DNA of 64,000 nucleotides, from positions 5,500,044-5,564,043 of the forward strand of contig NC_088301.1 of assembly GCF_032854445.1 (NCBI RefSeq), read 5' to 3'. The translations under genes and the position numbers were made by a program. Origin of the DNA: Liolophura sinensis (lineage: Eukaryota; Mollusca; Polyplacophora; Chitonida; Chitonidae). Shown one piece after another: positions 59,673 to 64,000 of the stretch. The notes under the pieces are model-generated. The model made no database searches, was not told the DNA's origin, and saw only the letters and a program-made list of their open reading frames with translations. Numbering within the stretch: the stretch's first letter is position 1; the number at the start of each line of letters is the position of its first letter.

Positions 59673-60338
59673 AGGCAGACTGACACCAGATATCTACACA
59701 ACCAGTCTACATGGACGGTCTGTTTATATATCTTACTTACAAGTCGAAAGTTGTTTATGTAAACTCATCTCATAATACTGAGCGTTTATATATTTACACT
59801 TTTGGTTGTATATGAGAAGAAATACTTTTCCTAGTAAATTAAACTGTTCTATATGGCACGTGAGACCCTTTCCACATTTACATGTGGCTAGCGTGGGAAT
59901 GTTCCTGATGTTGCTTGGGTTTTCTGTAACTCACTTTAAATATACATGTAGTCACACGGTAAACAGAAGGAATTTCATTTCATATCCGTCACTGGATGTT
60001 GGCAGCAGAGTGTTTATTCGGGTGGAATTCGTATAAGGGTTCTAGGTTCTGAGGTGACATTTCCTGGAATATTGGACTTTCGAAAACGGAATATGAGGGA
60101 TTGTAGATAACATTTAAATATTTACATTTAAAAAATTAAACAATTTGGCAGCTATACATAAAATATAAAACTGTGGTATTTGTTCTGGATGAAATGATAT
60201 TTATATGAGAATCTGAAGTTCGAATGTCTATTGAAACGGCCATTCTAGACTTAATTAACTGGTGGCGTTCGTACATCTTCTGGTGTTCTGAGCGGCTAGC
60301 CTCTCACCATTGCAAGCTTAATCTAAGTCATCTCCAAT

Positions 60339-60489
60339 TGCATAGATGGGAAGATTTTCCTACAACTTGAGGATTGTCGTGGCTTTTTTCGGGACATAGT
60401 CAATTTTTAGTGAGCATACTTTTTGTCCCCGTCATACAAGTGAAACATCCTCGTTACGGCTTGAAACACCTATCAAATCAATAAATTAA
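60339..60489 (+). mobile_element. Old, degenerate SINE (unit 4)
   Basis: Orthologue of 1712-1862. Confidence 0.65.
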
Positions 60490-61681
60490 TCACCAGAATG
60501 ATGATGGATTAGTATTTATTATCCAGCAGTGCTCGCTATTAGCGACAGAATTTATAATCAGTATTTACTTTAACAGTTTAATGACGCGTTAATTGTTTTA
60601 TTTGATTAATTTTTGGATGTTTGACTGATTGGTGTTTAACGCAAGAACTTTTAACTTACATGACAGCGGTGAGGTTTATGGATAGAGGCTTTCTATACTG
60701 TACGAGAGTTCGTCTGACAGCTATAGTGTGTAGATAAACGAGATCGATCCTGTATCCTCCTTGATATAAATTTTATCTGATCATCACTGAATGAGAATCT
60801 TCCAGGTTGTAGAACAACTTTTCCTCAAATATAACCTACAGGACTAGTCTTACGACATTTATATTATACAGATCCTAATTTTGACTGAAAATCAGGTCAT
60901 ATCAAAATACTCTAACATGATAGGTGTGCTCTACATGGGCTTACACCTGGATGTGAGTATAGGGCCTACCGAGAGTTAAGTAAGAGTGGAGGAGAACGAT
61001 TGTGTCAGTGTAACATGACTTAGTAAGGTAACGCGTTCTGTTTGTCTTATTAGTGCAACTTCGCGTAAACAAAACGCAAAGTGCATCCTGGTAATCATTA
61101 CATGTATACATATAGATTAAAGTTACATCTCGGGGGTGAGTGAAGCGGATATGTTAATGGTTACCATTTTTACACCTGGTTTTGGTAGGCTTATAAAAAA
61201 CAATGAGTAAGCGTTTTGCAGAGATACACTGTTATGGTCTATTTATTATAGTGAGTCGCCTATATTCAGTTGTCTGTAAACTCAGTCATACTCGCTACTA
61301 AAATTGCCTTTATTGAGCGACATATAACAATACAAGCTCTACACACTGAAAATGTTGAACATCCATACTATTGCAAAAAATTACAGTTAGAATAATTTTT
61401 CTCATTTATAATGTTAAACTCCACAGGCTTAGTTTATACACCAAGAACTTGTTACCTCAGGTGACGTCATCATTATTCAAAAGTATGTTACATATATGCC
61501 TGGAGAGTATTTTGTTTTACAATGGCTGCACCACCAATCGTTTTGAACAAACTAGTGTCTCTGCAAATTGACTACATCGCTTTAATTTCCTAACATCCAC
61601 CACTAAATCTATACTGCCGTGAGATCATATACTACAAGAGATATAATAAAATTGATTTAGTGAGTTATATTATACTAAGTT

Positions 61682-61920
61682 GGTTAGCGCGCTAGCGCAG
61701 CGTAATGACCCAGTCTCTTACCAATGCGGTCGCTGGGAGTTCAAGTCCAGCTCATGCTGGCTTCCTCTCCGGCCGTACGTGGGAAGGTTTGCGGTTGGTC
61801 GTGGGTTTCCCCCGGGCTGTGCCCGGTTTCCACCCACCATAATGCTGGCCGCCGTCGTATAAGTGAAATATTCTTGAGTACGGCGTAAAACACCAATCAA
61901 ATAAAAAAAATAAATAAATA
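61682..61920 (+). mobile_element. tRNA-derived SINE (unit 4, first locus)
   Basis: Orthologue of 3059-3296, followed by the CACTCTTCAAAAAAAGAAAC element. Confidence 0.9.
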
Positions 61921-63190
61921 CACTCTTCAAAAAAAGAAACGCAAAATGAAATACAAAAATGATACTTACAATTTTGTACACATATGTTAACTCAAACAGT
62001 TTTGTAGGGCTGCACATTGTTACGGAAATGTTTCAGAAGATCATCCTTGACCAAACGCAACCAAAATGATTTTGAACGGTTTTATCAATTAGGATTGTTA
62101 GGATGTGCGTTGATGTCGTATCGTGAAATGAACTTGGTAACCCCGGTTTTAAATGTACCGGTATTCATTTAAACGAGTGTTCATTTGCAGACGTGCCATT
62201 TTAAGTCTGCAAACTCGTTCACCGTGAAAGTAAAGGTTAAGGTCAGGAACAATTCATTGTGATATTCTCAAGGGTTCATGTAGATGCAGGTGTGACATAA
62301 ACTCGGCATACATATATCATAAAATAAACCAAATGACCAATAAAAAGGTAAAGATCACTAACAATGAATCCGTGTAGATGCAGGTGTGACATAAACTCGG
62401 CAGACATTTATCATAAAATAAACCAAATGACCATTAAAAAGGTAAAGATCACTAACAATGAATCCGTGTAGATGCAGGTGTGACATAAACTCGGCACACA
62501 TTTATCATAAAATAAACCAATGACCATTAAAAAGGTAAAGATCACTAACAATGAATAGGGTACTCTCAAATAAGATATACATAGATAAGATAAATTTCGT
62601 TATTTTTCATTATTTTTGATCTATGCCTTCAGAGATATACAAGCGCTAACTCCTATTCTTCTTTAGCGGCTGTGTACATGCCTTTTCACTTTAACAATCT
62701 TGTCGTCATGAACAAATAATTCAAGGTCAAAAATAATCAACAGGGTTCTTTTCCAACGTTAGATGCATCCGTGACACTATTATAACAACCATGGCTTTAA
62801 ATGTTGAAGACATAACATGGTTACCCCAATATAACATAAAAACACTGACGACCTTAAAAGCACTGGCCAAGGTGGCCAAGATGGAGTTTTCTCCCGTGTA
62901 TGAGGAGTATATGGAATACGATATATTGACTTTGCCTCATGCCTTCAAAAGATATCATGTTTTCATGCGCAACATATAATTTAACTTTAGCGGACCTCTT
63001 CGCAATAAAAAACATGTCAAGGTCATATTTTCCATATATTTGTACATCTATGACACAAGAATGGTAAACTTGACTTCAAGCTTTGCAGGGAGAGAGCGTT
63101 TACAGGAAAGTGGAGAGACGGACGGACAGATGGACGCAGGATGCAACAGCAATACTTCAAGGCCAACTCTGGGCTGAGGAATTATTAAAA
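61921..63190 (+). mobile_element. Unclassified element with 94-bp VNTR core (unit 4)
   Basis: Orthologue of 3297-4375 with three 94-bp units. Confidence 0.35.
62279..62553 (+). repeat. 94-bp VNTR, 3 units (unit 4)
   Basis: Three copies of the same 94-bp monomer; the last one lacks one A in AAACCAAATG. Confidence 0.95.
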
Positions 63191-63517
63191 CATATCGTTA
63201 CTTCTCACAGCTTTGAGATCTATAAAATATCCCAAACAGATATACATTTATAAAACCCATGTAAACAAGAATATCCAGCCGTGTCAAAGCCGATTTGGTT
63301 GTAGGATGTGTGCACTGCCAGGGGCGCGTGACATGTCAGGACTGACTGTGTAGGCTACTACATGCACTTTGTGATTAATACTGGCTTAGTTCACGAGACA
63401 GCGGGTAATGTGTACAGCCAGCTTTCTGTTACATTTGAACAATTTATATACACCCACATTGGTCTATTGCAGCACGATCGTGCATGTGCACTACCAACAG
63501 TTTGTTACACCTCAGTT

Positions 63518-63609
63518 TATGTGTACAGCCGTTGGTGTATTACAACTCGGCAGTTTATGTGTACAACCGTTGGTGTATTACAATTCAGCAGTTTATGTGT
63601 AATATCATT
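63518..63609 (+). repeat. 38-bp minisatellite (unit 4, one unit fewer)
   Basis: Two units plus the degenerate terminal unit; one 38-bp unit is missing relative to units 1-3. Confidence 0.9.
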
Positions 63610-63707
63610 GATCTATTACATCCGAGCAGTTAAAGTGTGCTACATGCATTTTTGATCTTTCATATCTCATCAGTTTATGGATACTACCATTGATTCATTC
63701 CATCTCC

Positions 63708-63852
63708 GGCCGTATGTGGGAAGGTGTGTCAGCAAACTGCGGATGGTCGTGGGTTTCCCCCGGGCTCTGCCCGGTTTCCTCTCACCATAATGCTGGCCGC
63801 CGTCGTATAAGTGAAATATTCTTGAGTACGGCGTAAATAAATAAATATGCCG
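63708..63852 (+). mobile_element. 5'-truncated SINE inside an inverted repeat (unit 4)
   Basis: Orthologue of 4911-5054. Confidence 0.85.
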
Positions 63853-64000
63853 AGATGGAATACACAATACTAGTATCCATAAACTGATAAGATCTAACGG
63901 ACCATTGGTTTTTACACATAATCTGTTGAGATGGAGTGAAGCAATGGTAGCATCCAAAAACTGAATTTAATAATAGACTATTGGTCTAACAGATAACTTG

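Larger units (their letters stand above)
58734..64000. repeat. Tandem segmental duplication, unit 4 (left part only)
   Basis: Collinear with the first 5.3 kb of units 1-3 and cut by the window end inside the fold-back region. It carries exons 1-2 and part of exon 3 of copy D, an old SINE, a full SINE, three 94-bp VNTR units and one fewer 38-bp minisatellite unit than the others. Its presence shows that the array continues to the right. Confidence 0.93.
59576..64000. other. Intergenic block, unit 4 (left part)
   Basis: Promoter of copy D, then old SINE, repeat R, SINE, VNTR element, 38-bp minisatellite, SINE-bearing inverted repeat and the left arm of the long fold-back, which is cut by the window end. 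No gene recognised. Confidence 0.7.

Overview
The window looks like AT-rich, non-coding-dominated animal DNA, most likely from a mollusc and possibly a gastropod. Three things suggest this. The genes are split by introns. Several tRNA-derived SINEs share a tail of the type ...GTTGAGTACGACGTTAA / ...CTTGAGTACGGCGTAAAAC, which I associate with molluscan genomes. The only recognisable protein is a short-chain collagen C4-like protein, a family common in molluscs and sponges. I see no bacterial operons, CRISPR arrays, phage genes or bona fide tRNA/rRNA genes.

The dominant structure is a head-to-tail tandem segmental duplication with a unit of about 19.5 kb. Taking window position 1 as reference (inside a collagen exon), the same sequence recurs at 19520, 38828 and 58734, giving unit lengths of 19519, 19308 and 19906. 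The array runs off both ends of the window, so there are at least four units and the duplication breakpoints are not visible. Units differ by scattered substitutions and by a few informative length changes: SINE insertion, VNTR expansion, a 0.95-kb deletion and microsatellite length.

Each unit carries one six-exon minus-strand gene for a secreted short-chain collagen C4-like protein. It has a signal peptide, a short acidic/basic linker, a Cys-Cys plus 12 Gly-X-Y triplets, a short coiled-coil-like stretch, and a Cys-rich C-terminal domain ending in CPPYVDGYEITCVVCTK. Exon phases join perfectly: 45+70+119+154+66+494 nt gives 315 aa in the intact copy. Copy A (1-953) has exons 1-3 only, because the rest lies left of the window. 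Copy B (14015-20367) and copy C (32662-39674) have frameshifts in exon 6. Copy D (53233-59575) is intact. A TATA box precedes exon 1 and an AATAAA signal follows exon 6. Intron 5 holds a large ATAC-type microsatellite, intron 3 holds an old dispersed repeat, and intron 2 uses a GC donor in every copy.

The roughly 12-13 kb between gene copies is non-coding as far as I can tell. It holds full-length and truncated SINEs in both orientations, an unclassified repeat with a 94-bp VNTR core (1, 2, 10 and 3 units in successive copies), a 38-bp minisatellite, a 44-bp minisatellite and a long fold-back. The mosaic distribution of variants among units points to gene conversion or unequal exchange inside the array.
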